Part shown: in pieces, positions 34,259 through 45,093 of the stretch
Position numbering within the stretch: position 1 is the first letter of the stretch
How the letters are laid out: each line of letters starts with the position of its first letter
NCBI GenBank assembly: GCA_034401135.1
Contig: JAWZSP010000008.1
Span: 1,736,001 to 1,800,000 of the forward strand
Length of the DNA: 64,000 nt
Reading direction: 5' to 3'
Source of the DNA: Volutella citrinella
Taxonomy: Eukaryota > Ascomycota > Sordariomycetes > Hypocreales > Nectriaceae
Notes under the pieces: generated by a model
What the model saw: the letters and a program-made list of their open reading frames with translations, nothing else
Database searches by the model: none
What the model was told of the DNA's origin: nothing
Program-made: the position numbers and the translations under genes

Positions 34259-34355
34259 TGCGCTGAGCTACCGCAGGCTCGAGCCTGGCGCTTTTTTTAC
34301 GACTCATGTATATTAACGAGCGCCGTTGAGGGCGCCGAGGCGTTTGGCTATTGAT

Positions 34356-34385
34356 GATTGGGATTGGGATCGGGATCGGGATTGA
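34356..34385. repeat. GGGATT/GGGATC hexamer repeat
   Basis: About five copies of a GGGATY hexamer just downstream of the Pro-rich gene, in its probable 3' UTR. Confidence 0.75.
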
Positions 34386-34562
34386 CGGATACCTCATGAC
34401 TATGGACGACCGTGGCTACTAGTATGCTTCTGCTGCGAACCGGGCGAAATGGTTTTGATCCCGGGGACACACTGGCTTGCGCGTTCTGCTCTTCTCTACT
34501 TGTTCTTTATCCGGCAGCGTTCCAGTCGCTCTGTTGCGCAACCAGATAACAAACACAAACCC

Positions 34563-34614
34563 AGATACAGATACAGATACAGACACAGACACAGACACAG
34601 ACACAGACACACAG
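34563..34614. repeat. CAGATA/CAGACA hexamer microsatellite
   Basis: Three to four CAGATA units pass into about five CAGACA units; a single T-to-C change spread through half the array. Confidence 0.85.
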
Positions 34615-36255
34615 CGTGTTTGTTGCCTGCCAACATCAACACTAGGGTGGTTTGATGTTTGGAGGGCACCGGCGGGCTGGTAGATGAACGAGCATGACGC
34701 ACAATCAATGATGAATGATAAGCATTTGGACTTTTGTACACTCGAGCCAATGGTGGTGGGGCTCTTTCAATGTGAAACAAGTTGTGTGAACGGTGCAATG
34801 CACGCATGTTGTCAAGCTTTGCCACTAAGGAGAATGAGCCTAGGACCGGCCCGTATCGTTCACAAGACTTCACGGTAAATGGCATTGAGCCCTCGCCTAC
34901 CACGGTAATCAATTACTACCATTCAAGGAGGAAATCTGACTGACCAGCTCAAGCCTCCCGCCACTCTCTCGTTTGCGTGTGCAAGGATCTTTGCGGGAGG
35001 GCGTGGCGCAGCTCCACTCATCAGTGAGCCGACGGTGTGGCTTCGCGGGAGGCATCCTAAAGCGAATTCACCAAGAGGGGTCCACCTACCTGGCCGTGTG
35101 ACGTCAGGTTTTTCAGGCAGCGAACGAGCTTGGAGGTCTCGACTCACGGATCAACGAAACAATGACAGAGCTAGCCAGGGATTGGGTTTTGCTGAACCCT
35201 CATCCATCTTAATTCCTGGGGTCTACTCCTATCAATAGCAAAGGGTGCCGTGCCAGCACTCAACGCAGTCAGCAGCAGGCGGGTCAGATCTGCATGTCCA
35301 GCGAGGCCCAGGCCCAGAGGGACACCCTCCTCTCCACGAAGCTGCTCAGCCACTGGCCGGGGCAGCGACAAAAGAGGTCGTCTTTCAAGTTTTTGACCAA
35401 CTCCATACGCGCTGTATGCTGGGGCCTTGCGTGTTTGGTAATGGATCGGGTCGCCAATGGGTCGCCCGCGCCAGGCGGCGTCTCAGAGGCCCTTTTGGAA
35501 GCCGTGACCCTCCTCCCAGACAGCCGAGGGCCACGAGAGGGTTAGCCAGACGAGCCAGGCAACAACGCCCTTGGCCGACGGGAAATAATGCCGTTTGCGG
35601 GGCCCTCCCACCTCCAGGAATCGTATGGACTGGACAGAGAACTGGCGGTGCATCGCTGTACGGCTAACGGCGGCCCCATTCGGAAGGTGGGGAAACGAAG
35701 ATGGTACCGCTATTGGCCGGGGCGGACAATCCAAAGGTCTTTTGGATGGCTGCTCCACGCCCTGGAGGCGGAGCTCATGAGTCTGAAAGGGGGCTTGGCG
35801 CAGCAGCTTACCGCCAATGTCACTGACAGCAGCATCCGTGCCTGGTAGAAGGTGCCTTAGTGACTTCAAGGGGCGAGAAACGGAGCCCGATATGGCAGCC
35901 ACAGACGCAGAAAAATGGAATCCTGCCAGATACAGCAGAGCGCGCCGATGACTCAGTCCGGGGTGGAGGAGCCATCATCCATTTTCCGTTAAGGTACCAT
36001 TCCCCAATTACCCAGGGATCCATGTAGTGGCCAGGCAAACTAGGCACCACAGGCAGCCAGAGGGTTCTTTGTTGCCATCTGCCGCAATCAGGAGTTGAAT
36101 TGCTATCCCCGTAAGGCTGCATGGAGTGCTCCGGTCCGCCCACGTCTCCACACATTTGCGTGCCGGACCCTGGCTTGCCCGCAGCGGCGCAGACACCCGA
36201 CGTCAGCACACACTAGGGTGGGTTATGTACGTCAAGAGGCATCCATCCAGACGAG

Positions 36256-36263
36256 TATATAAG
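36256..36263 (+). promoter_or_regulatory. TATA-like element upstream of the BCS1-like gene
   Basis: TATATAAG about 290 nt upstream of the ATG at 36552. It could serve a transcript with a long 5' leader. Confidence 0.3.
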
Positions 36264-36551
36264 GCGCAGGTGCCCGGCGCTCCAGTCTCGACGTTGAATC
36301 TTCATCCGCCACCTCTGCGACTCGCCATCCCCCGCAGACTCCTGCGGCCCCGACTGATAAAACCCCCACTGGCTGTCTGTCCTCCTGACCGCTGACCACT
36401 GACGGCGGCCGTGTGACACACTCGGACGCTTCAGCTCTCTCAGGAGCATCACCAGGCTCGGCCAGCAGCAGGTGCAGCTGCATTTCCGCTGCCCCGAAAG
36501 GGAGGGGTTGCAGTTCAGACAGCCGAGCGCGCGAACCGCTGCGAAATCACA

Positions 36552-38777
36552 ATGGCTTCCGCAGACTCGTGTAACCTAGGACCCAATGCGGCTGCCGGCT
36601 CCACGCCGCAGTTCACCATCCTAGACTACGTCTTCCCCGGCTTCTCCGTGTTTTCATCCACCGTCAAGGACTACCTTGGCATCGACATCAACCTGTACAT
36701 CCCGCTGCTTCTCGTCATCTCCGGCCTCGCCTTTTCATGGAACCACATCAGCGAGTTCGTCTGGGAGCAGGCCCAGCGGCACCTCATGGCCATTGTGCGC
36801 ATCCGCGCCGATGACGAGGTCTACACCATGATCATGACCTGGGTTGCTAGCCAGAACTTCTCACAAGACTCTCGCCGCTTTGTTGCCAATACAAACTTCA
36901 ACTCGCGCTACTGGTGGCTCTGGGACAGCAACAATGACGACACGGATGACGACCCTGTCATGACCGACGCCGGCGTCTTTACCCCCCAGAAGAAGCCGCT
37001 CCAGTACACTCCTGCTGCCCAGGGCACTCACTACTTCTGGTTCAAGAGCCGCCTCCTCATCTTTGAGCGCCACGAGAACCGCGAGCAGGGTGGTTACCTG
37101 ACGGCTAGCGAGCGTGAGGAAATCACAATCTCCTCCTTTGGCCGAGACCCCACCATCCTCAAGGATCTGCTCATCGAGGCCCGCGCACACTTCATGAAGA
37201 AGGATGAGTCCAAGACCCTCATCTACCGCGCTAGCAATAGCACTGGTGGTGATCCGACTTGGCAGCGCTGCATGACCCGCGAGAGCCGTCCCCTCTCAAC
37301 CGTCATTCTCAACGAAAAGGTCAAGAAGGATCTCATCGACGATGTGACCGACTATCTCCACCCGGCGACCCGGCGATGGTACTCCAACCGTGGAATCCCC
37401 TACCGCCGTGGCTACCTTCTCTACGGACCCCCGGGCACTGGCAAGAGCTCACTCAGTTTGGCGCTGTCTGGATTCTTCAAGATGAAGATTTACATGGTGA
37501 GCCTCAGCTCGCCCCTGGCCAACGAGGAGCACCTGTCCCATCTCTTTGCCGAGCTCCCTCGACGATGCGTGGTCTTGCTGGAGGACATTGATACTGCGGG
37601 CCTGACGCACACCCGCGAGGCTAATAAGAGCGGTAACAGCTCGGACGAGAGTCCTGAGGCAGTTGTCGCTGCTGCCGCCGCCGTCGCGCGTCCCTCTTCA
37701 AGGGGCGGAGGTGGAAAACCCGCGACAACGCTGCCTGGACGACTCTCTCTTTCTGGATTGCTCAACATCTTGGACGGTGTGGCGTCTCAGGAAGGCCGAG
37801 TGCTCATCATGACAACCAATCACCTGGAAAAACTGGACAAGGCCTTGATTCGACCCGGGCGAGTTGACATGATTGTCAATTTCGGCCTCGCCGACAAGGG
37901 CATGTCTGCTTCCATCTTTCGGGCCATCTACGCCCCATATGAGGGCGAAGATGTCATCGGAGCGGCTTCTCAGGCCGCTCAGCCTCAAGATCAGGACGAA
38001 AAGGAAAAAGCCAAACAACTCGCCGAGGCTAGGAAGCTTCGGGCAGAGACGATTGAGCGGATCGGCCATCTGGCTGAAAAGTTTGCGGCCAAGATCCCGG
38101 ACAACGAATTCAGCCCTGCCGAAATCCAAGGCCTCTTGCTCAAGCATAAGCGAAACCCGGAAGCCGTCCTTGATGCCGTCGATCAGTGGATTGTGGACAC
38201 TCGAAAGGAGAAGAAGAAGAAGGAGTTTGAGACCGCCCAGAAGCTCCGCAAGGAGGAGGAGAAGCGCAGGAAGAAGATGCTGAAGAAGAAGAGCAAGAAG
38301 AACAAGGACAAGGAAGACGAGGAGGCCGACTCTGATGCCGCCTCGGATGCAGGATCGGGTTCCGACGCGGAATCCAACTCTGACTCCAACTCGGAACCAG
38401 AGTCTGAGGCTGAAAAGGTCGTCAAGAAGCCACGAAAGAGCAGTGGCGAGAAGAGCAACACCTTGAGCAAGACCAAGTCCAAGAAGAAGGACAAGCAGAA
38501 GAAGAGAAAGAAGGAAGAGTCCGACTCTGGCCCCGGCTCGGACGACAGTGGCAGCGATGCCGAGAGCGAGGCTGAAGCCAAGGAGGACAAGCCCGCCAAG
38601 AACGAGGAGGCGGCCAAGGCGGACGTCAAGGTCCCGGAGATCAAGGTCCAAGAGGACAACACCCCGGCAGTCGCTGTGGAGAGCAAGAAGGGAGCAACGA
38701 ACGAGGCGGCTGGGCACAAGAGCACTGTTAGCAGCGACTCGGGTTATGTCACCCCTGATCGGGCTGTTGAGCTGTAA
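36552..38777 (+). CDS. BCS1-like AAA ATPase with long charged tail
   Basis: Single-exon gene of 741 residues. After a short hydrophobic N-terminal helix (YIPLLLVISGLAFSW) comes the BCS1 N-domain (FVWEQAQRHLMAIVRI to LIEARAHF). The AAA module has Walker A GPPGTGKSS at residues 292-300, Walker B VVLLEDID with Glu344-Asp345, and the sensor and Arg-finger region MTTNHLEKLDKALIRPGRVD. An insert rich in Ser and Ala lies between Walker B and sensor 1. Residues about 550-741 form a tail of Lys-rich and Glu/Asp/Ser-rich blocks not found in yeast BCS1, which loads the Rieske protein into complex III. Filamentous fungi have several BCS1-like paralogues, and the tail marks this as a paralogue of unknown client. 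A long antisense open frame is a shadow. Confidence 0.88.
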   Translation: MASADSCNLGPNAAAGSTPQFTILDYVFPGFSVFSSTVKDYLGIDINLYIPLLLVISGLAFSWNHISEFVWEQAQRHLMAIVRIRADDEVYTMIMTWVASQNFSQDSRRFVANTNFNSRYWWLWDSNNDDTDDDPVMTDAGVFTPQKKPLQYTPAAQGTHYFWFKSRLLIFERHENREQGGYLTASEREEITISSFGRDPTILKDLLIEARAHFMKKDESKTLIYRASNSTGGDPTWQRCMTRESRPLSTVILNEKVKKDLIDDVTDYLHPATRRWYSNRGIPYRRGYLLYGPPGTGKSSLSLALSGFFKMKIYMVSLSSPLANEEHLSHLFAELPRRCVVLLEDIDTAGLTHTREANKSGNSSDESPEAVVAAAAAVARPSSRGGGGKPATTLPGRLSLSGLLNILDGVASQEGRVLIMTTNHLEKLDKALIRPGRVDMIVNFGLADKGMSASIFRAIYAPYEGEDVIGAASQAAQPQDQDEKEKAKQLAEARKLRAETIERIGHLAEKFAAKIPDNEFSPAEIQGLLLKHKRNPEAVLDAVDQWIVDTRKEKKKKEFETAQKLRKEEEKRRKKMLKKKSKKNKDKEDEEADSDAASDAGSGSDAESNSDSNSEPESEAEKVVKKPRKSSGEKSNTLSKTKSKKKDKQKKRKKEESDSGPGSDDSGSDAESEAEAKEDKPAKNEEAAKADVKVPEIKVQEDNTPAVAVESKKGATNEAAGHKSTVSSDSGYVTPDRAVEL

Positions 38778-38880
38778 GATACGAGGCGAGGCCAATTTTC
38801 ATGAGGATATGAAGCATGCAATTTTGGTGGAAACATGGGTCGGCGTTGGGCATGGTATGTGCATCTTGCTAGTTAGTTTT

Positions 38881-38907
38881 CTCTCTCTCTCTATCTGTGT
38901 GTGTGTA
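38881..38907. repeat. (CT)n-(TG)n microsatellite
   Basis: Six CT units followed after a short break by TG units, about 100 nt past the BCS1-like stop codon. Confidence 0.75.
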
Positions 38908-41900
38908 GTCTATGAACGATTGTCAAATGAATCATTGTCTGAAGCATCCTCCTGTTTGTGTAAGAAGAGTGACATGGCGAGCATATTGGTAAGTGAAGTA
39001 TTGGGCAATGCAACTGGTACAGTCGATGGTTTGCAATACGAACAGTCCTCTACGCTGACCACCGAGACGAAGAGGGAATGGGCTTGGGGGGAGGACGAGG
39101 CCATACTACGAGATCAAAGATTGACACATCCAAACAAGATGGATGAGCGCCACAGGGAAAACCCGCAGATCGATTACGTTTCTGGGCGTGCTCACATGCC
39201 CCTGGACATTTCCGATCTGCACCTGCCCCTCCAGCTCGGGTAGTTGTGGGCTTAAAGGATGCCGCGCCCGATGCATGTTGATTATCTCTGCCCCCGAAAG
39301 TGGACTCGGACCCACGCCGGGCTGCGATGGCGAGCTTTTTTTTCTTCTTGCTGTGCCTGCCCGTTCGTCGTTTTGGCGATGGCGGCGAGACGTGGCAGGG
39401 TATCGTGCAGGACTAGTAGTAGCTGGGTGCGGGTTCCCGTTGCAGAAAATTTCTCATATTACGTCGCATCAAATCAAGGAGACGGGTGATGGCGTGGAAG
39501 GAGGGGAAGGGGGATGCAGACATTTGAGGTGGAGGGATGTCAGAGCCGGGATTTCTGTAGTCAATGGTTGTCATGCTTGAGTTTATACAGACGTCCGTGG
39601 GATGATCAAAACCGAGGATGCAGCACCAGCAGGCAGAGCATCGCCCGTTGTCGGCACCTAAGGAGTTGATGTTGTATGAGCCGAACTATGCGCAACACAT
39701 GCCGGCCCCGCAAGTGGGCTGGTCGGCGGCATCGGTGGGCGTGATTGGCGCGTCGTGGTCATGAGGGGCATCTGATAACGGGTTGGCATCTCCAGATGGG
39801 AAGCGCACCGACGCTGTCTGGAACCCTGGGTGGCTTGCCCTATGGATAGTATGCGTGAAAATACCGACAGCGACCGGGGTCCCCCCACGTAAATGGGTCG
39901 TCGGCAAAGTCGGTGCTTTACATGGGCGTTTCGAGAAGTGCCGACGGCAGGACGCCATCAGGGTTTTTTCACGCAGGGCGCTGGGCGTCGCACTCTGGTT
40001 TGGTGTAAGACATAATTAGGCTGCGAGTACCTCTGAGAATGGGCGAGGCATGACGTCGTCATACAAGCTGATCGCCAGCCAGGTCGGGCGCGGGATGCAG
40101 ACGAGATGATTCAACGGCGTAGGGATAGCTATGGGCGCACCGGAACTCCGCCAGCTGAGTCTTACCCTGGGACCAAGCACTAGGTCAGTTGGCCAGCAAG
40201 TCCATGCGTGTGTGACAGATATTGTGAGGCATTAGAACCGCATTGGAAGCGTTGCTTTGTCTCGGAGTGTGTTGCGAGACTATTATGCCATTGGACCCCG
40301 TTGTCCTTCAACGAGCTAACGAGGTGGGCCTCGGCTCCAAGGGCAAGATGGATACATGGTCTGACTTACTGTAGTCGTGTGTATGCGCCGTATGGTCATG
40401 ATACAAGTGTGTTGGCAGAAGATTGCTGCGCACATAGGCATCGTTGGCGAGGTTGGACGTCGCGTCGATCGGATAGTACCAGGTCTGCGGAACCGTGCAA
40501 ACATTGCTCCGTGGGGGGTCATGAGGCAAATAGTAGTAGCCAAGGCCAGCCGCCACCATGATGGACGGGCCAAACTGTGACGCTGGGCACCGGGTAATGT
40601 CTCCTAGGCGTGCCCGGCCCCCAACCACCGGCGCATGTTAGCAACCCTCCTTCTCTGGCTTTTAAGATTCAAAGTAAGGCCATTGTCCGATGCGTCAGCA
40701 TTGATTGTCTCTCCCTCTGGCCCGCGGCACATGTGCCTGGAATGCCCTCCTCCATAAGTGTGAACGAAAACCCGTCTCTCGGTCTCGCTCTCTCTCCCTC
40801 ATCGCGTACCCGGTGCACCGCCCGCCGTACTCGTGTCGTAGTCGGCTTCTTCGTCGTCATCTCTTTCTTTTTCGCTCCCTCGCGTGTCGCGGGGGGAAGA
40901 TCCCTCGCATCCGCGAGAATTCATTTTGGAGTTTGAACCATTTGGTCCCGGCTAGGTTGTTTTGTTTGTTGAGGCTTGGGGACTAGCCCCGCAGCTTCTA
41001 ATCATTACTGAGCAGCAACGTTCAGCGCGGCCAGTGTAAGTCATTGCGCCTCGTCGGCCCCGCTGGCCTGATCTGCCTGTGCCCAACTGGCTGGCCCTAC
41101 TTGCTCGCCGCCGCTGGAAGCTACGACCGTTCCCGTACTCGGTTTTTCTGGTGCGGGACCCTTCCTCCACCGCCAATGACAACCGCCAATCTCGGAATCC
41201 CCCCCAACCTGAATCGCCTACCCCTGCTGAGCGCTGACCCACCAGAGGCCACCATCATGACCCCTCCTTTCCGTTTCGGGGCCTGTGCCCCTGGGTGCGC
41301 CCGTGGCCCTCATGCCATGCTGGGCAGCGTGCTGTGGGTGCTGCTCCCCGGCTGTTGCAGTCCCTGAAGGTACAGCGCTCGCCGCGTGGTAATGCTAAAA
41401 TTACCGGCGCCGGCACGCAACCAACGCAGCCAACGCACCGATTGCGCCAATGCAACCGTGGGACAAGCCGAATACGCTGGTACATGCAGCCTCTCCCACT
41501 TGTTCCGAGCCTACCAAGGCAATAAGCCTGCTTCCGTTGTCTCTGTATCCCCGTCAACCCAGAGATTCATTGCGTCGCCGCCCATCCAGTACCTTGCTCG
41601 GTGCTACCTTGAGATTTTCATGCCATGTCGAAACCCCGGCACCTTCAGCTGTCTGCCTTCAGGTACCCGGCATCAAACCAACCCCATGCACGATGTCTCA
41701 ACGAGGGCCTGTTGAGGGGAGTGCGCCACGGTACCTGGGCGTTGGCCAGGCTAGTACTTTGTAGTCCCGGGTGAATGTATAGTAGCACCTTCTGTCACTC
41801 ATGAGGGTGTCCTTGGCGCGGTCGACAGCGGCGAATCTGGCAAAAGGGCGGTGTACTACAGATCATCATCAGTACTACTAGTAATAGCATCACGGGTGTG

Positions 41901-42551
41901 TGTGTGCATGTGCGGCCAGTATCAGAAACGGATTGCTGTTGATGCCAAACTCCGAGACGGATTGATGAGACTGTTTCTCGGGACAGCCGCCCGCGCAGGC
42001 TGTCCAGTGCTGCAGCAACGGCGGCATGCGAATGCGTTGATGCTTGCCGGTGGATATCATGGAGCGAGCGAGAGGACAAGGAAGAGGGTCCGCGTTCGGG
42101 ACGGGCAACAGCATGGCATGGGATGGATGCGAAAAACGCCACTAGCCCCAAGCCCACCGTCCCTCAGGTTCAACCCGTCGAGCTTAGCCCGGGCCCCTCC
42201 GCCGTGGACGTTGTGGTTCTGGCACAGATCCAATCTCAGACGGATATCGAGATCCCAAACCCCTTGCCCATTGGACTCTGGACCTCATTTGCTGCCCGGC
42301 TTCTTCCTCATCCCTCGTCCCTCGTGCCCTTGCCTTGTTCTCCCCAGGCCCAGCAACGGTATGTACAAACAAGCCCTTTCCTCTTCCTGCTCCACTACCC
42401 TGCCTCGTCTTTCAAACAAATATCGTCTCCTTCGCCGCCGTTGTCCTCGTCCTACATCTACGCCCACTTCCCTCGCACTTGCTTGCACCTTCCCCTCTAT
42501 TCTGCTCCTATCTCCCCTCCTCGCCTCTACCCCGCCACCCACCCACCTCCA

Positions 42552-42559
42552 TATAATAA
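42552..42559 (+). promoter_or_regulatory. TATA element and CT-rich core promoter of HMG-CoA synthase
   Basis: TATAATAA lies about 106 nt upstream of the ATG within a pyrimidine tract extending on both sides, the usual layout of strongly expressed fungal genes. Confidence 0.45.
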
Positions 42560-42664
42560 CTTCCTCCCCCCCTTTTCTCCTGGACCTTTTTGCCCCTCGA
42601 GACTGAACAATCACTAGCCAGAACTCTACCGCTAACCTTCCCTTCGACCTTCCTCACCTTCACC

Positions 42665-44492
42665 ATGGCGGCCCGTCCTCAGAACATTGGCATCAAGGCC
42701 ATTGAGATCTACTTCCCCAGCCAGGTAAGGACATTGGTGCTGTGCTGTCGCGTCGCCCTTCCCTGCCCTCGACGACCTCTCTCTTTTTTTTTTTTTTGTG
42801 ATGCACCGCCTTTTTGCTGCTGTGCCCCTCACCAGACCTTCGCCGCATGCGAAAAGGACCCTTGTGTCGCCCCGCGCGGCCCTGTCGTGTGCTTGATGCC
42901 CCTCATCTGCACCCTCAGATCATCATTTTTTACCCCTCCAAGACTGGCAACGGCATACCGCCCTCGATTCCGCATTTGCTAACCACCACCTTTTTCGCCA
43001 CTGTAGTATGTCGAGCAGACCGAGCTTGAGAAGTTCGATGGCGTCAGCACTGGAAAGTACACCATTGGCCTCGGCCAGACCAAGATGAGCTTCTGCGACG
43101 ACCGTGAGGGTGAGTTTCCACCTCCCTGGCAAGCTGCCAGTGCTTGCTATTTCTCAAGGGAAACCCCGCAAGAAACACTTCATGTTGCTCCCTGGTAGCG
43201 ACAGAGCAGCTAACGAAAAAATCCCATCGCAGACATCTACTCCTTCGCCCTTACCGTCACCTCCAAGCTCCTGAAGAACTACAACATCGACACCAACTCG
43301 ATCGGCCGTGTTGAGGTCGGCACTGAGACCATCCTGGACAAGTCCAAGTCCGTCAAGACTGTCCTCATGCAGCTTTTCGGCGACAACACCAACATTGAGG
43401 GTGTTGACACCATCAATGCTTGCTACGGCGGCACCAACGCTGTCCTGAACACCGTCAACTGGATCGAGTCCTCCGCCTGGGACGGCCGTGACGGTATTGT
43501 CATCGCTGGTGACATTGCCCTCTACGCCAAGGGCAATGCTCGTCCCACTGGTGGTGCCGGTGCCGTTGCTCTCCTCATCGGCCCCAACGCCCCCATTGTC
43601 ATCGAGCCTGGTCTGCGAGGCACCTACATGCAGCACGCCTACGACTTCTACAAGCCCGACCTGACCAGCGAGTACCCCTATGTCGACGGCCACTACTCCG
43701 TCAACTGCTACACCAAGGCTCTCGACTCCGCTTACCGGGACTACTGCAAGCGTGAGGCCAAGCAGGCCACCAACGGCACCACCAACGGTGTCGACCCCAC
43801 CAAGACCAGCCTGGATCGCTTCGACTACCTTGCCTTCCACGCCCCTACCTGCAAGCTCGTCCAGAAGTCGTATGCCCGCCTTCTCTACCACGATTACCTG
43901 GCCAACGCCGATGCCCCTGCCTTCGCCGAGGTCGCTCCCGAGCTCCGCGACATGGACTATGAGAAGTCCCTGACCGACAAGGTTGTCGAGAAGACCTTCA
44001 TGGGTCTCACCAAGAAGCGCTTCCAGGAGCGCGTCAACCCCGCCATTCAGGTCGCCACCATGTGCGGTAACATGTACTGCGGCAGCGTCTGGGGTGGCCT
44101 TGCCTCCCTGGTCGGCATTGTTGACCCCAAGACCCTCGAGGGCAAGCGCATCGGTCTCTTCAGCTACGGCTCTGGTCTCGCTGCCACCTTCATGTCTTTC
44201 CGCATCAACGGCAGCGTTGAGAACATCTCCGAGACTCTCGACATCTCTGCCCGCCTCGACGCCCGCCGTGCCGTTGCCCCCGAGGTCTACGACCAGGTAT
44301 GTTGCACCCTCCCACAGTCAAGTTGGCCCACCTGAGAAACTAACCATTCCACAGATGTGCGATATGCGCAAGGCTGCCCACCTCCAGAAGGACTTCACCC
44401 CCAAGGGCGACGTGTCCACCATCGCTCCTGGTACCTACTACCTGGAGAAGGTCGACGACATGTTCAAGCGCGAGTACAAGGTCAAGGCCTAA
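42665..44492 (+). CDS. ERG13: Hydroxymethylglutaryl-CoA synthase
   Basis: Four exons (42665-42724, 43007-43109, 43233-44296, 44355-44492) give 454 residues. The enzyme condenses acetyl-CoA with acetoacetyl-CoA to HMG-CoA, the second step of the mevalonate and sterol pathway. The N-terminal block [14 protein letters not shown], the catalytic Cys118 in [60 protein letters not shown] (catalytic His) and [15 protein letters not shown] are all present and intact. Intron 1 is long for this window (282 nt) and contains a run of 14 T. The gene converges on a DHCR24-like oxidoreductase, another enzyme type linked to sterols. Confidence 0.96.
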
Positions 44493-45093
44493 GCGACACG
44501 CCAATGTCCCGAAACAACAAATAATTCTTCCGCTTCTCGTTAATCCTTTCTTGCGACCTGAAATGACGACCGTTGGGCTCGATGATCCAGACCGTGCAGG
44601 TCTGGGGGTGTCGTGGACCCTTATGAATATGGGTGGAGGGGCATATGCATGACCAGGCGAACGAAGCTGCTATTGATATAGACTTGCGCGGCATAGAGGG
44701 GCTGCGCATGGCCTCCATAATTGAGCCATGAGGCAGGGTCGAGGCATAGCCTGCGTACGGGCTGCACCACTTCAGCTGCATGCTTGTGTAGATACTGGGG
44801 CCATGGCCCCCGAGGACGCATGTGCGTCGGAGTCATGTCCGCACATTATAGACGTGATGATCTGCCGTTGAGAAACAACTCTCGCAGTTTGCAATATAAC
44901 ACTTTTATTACCGCATTGCCTCTTTCCGCCATCTATACCCCTACGTCTTGAGCTGGTCTATCTAATTTACAGGCAGCGCTCCCAAGCTGGCCGGCTATTC
45001 TATCATATCAAGTCTGGATGTCTCTTCGCCTTTTGTACATGCTCAACACAGTCGGGTTTTCTTTTCTCTTACAGGCATTTGAGTGGGCTGCTC
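44493..45093. other. Intergenic, convergent 3' ends
   Basis: 600 nt of 3' flanking sequence of two convergent genes; no feature seen. Confidence 0.4.

Larger units (their letters stand above)
34259..36551. other. Intergenic with simple repeats
   Basis: 2.3 kb with two hexamer microsatellites at its left end and a TATA element at 36256-36263 on its right. No gene recognised between. Confidence 0.45.
38778..42664. other. 3.9-kb gene-poor stretch
   Basis: 3' UTR of the BCS1-like gene with a (CT)n(TG)n run at 38881-38907, then sequence in which no frame resembles a protein. From about 42290 to 42660 the plus strand becomes strongly pyrimidine-rich and contains TATAATAA at 42552-42559, the promoter of HMG-CoA synthase. 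Confidence 0.45.

Noticed and set aside
37698..38795. 365-codon minus-strand open frame across the BCS1-like gene
   Set aside because: A Leu/Val-rich product is expected from the complement of Lys/Glu-rich codons; it is a shadow of the charged tail.
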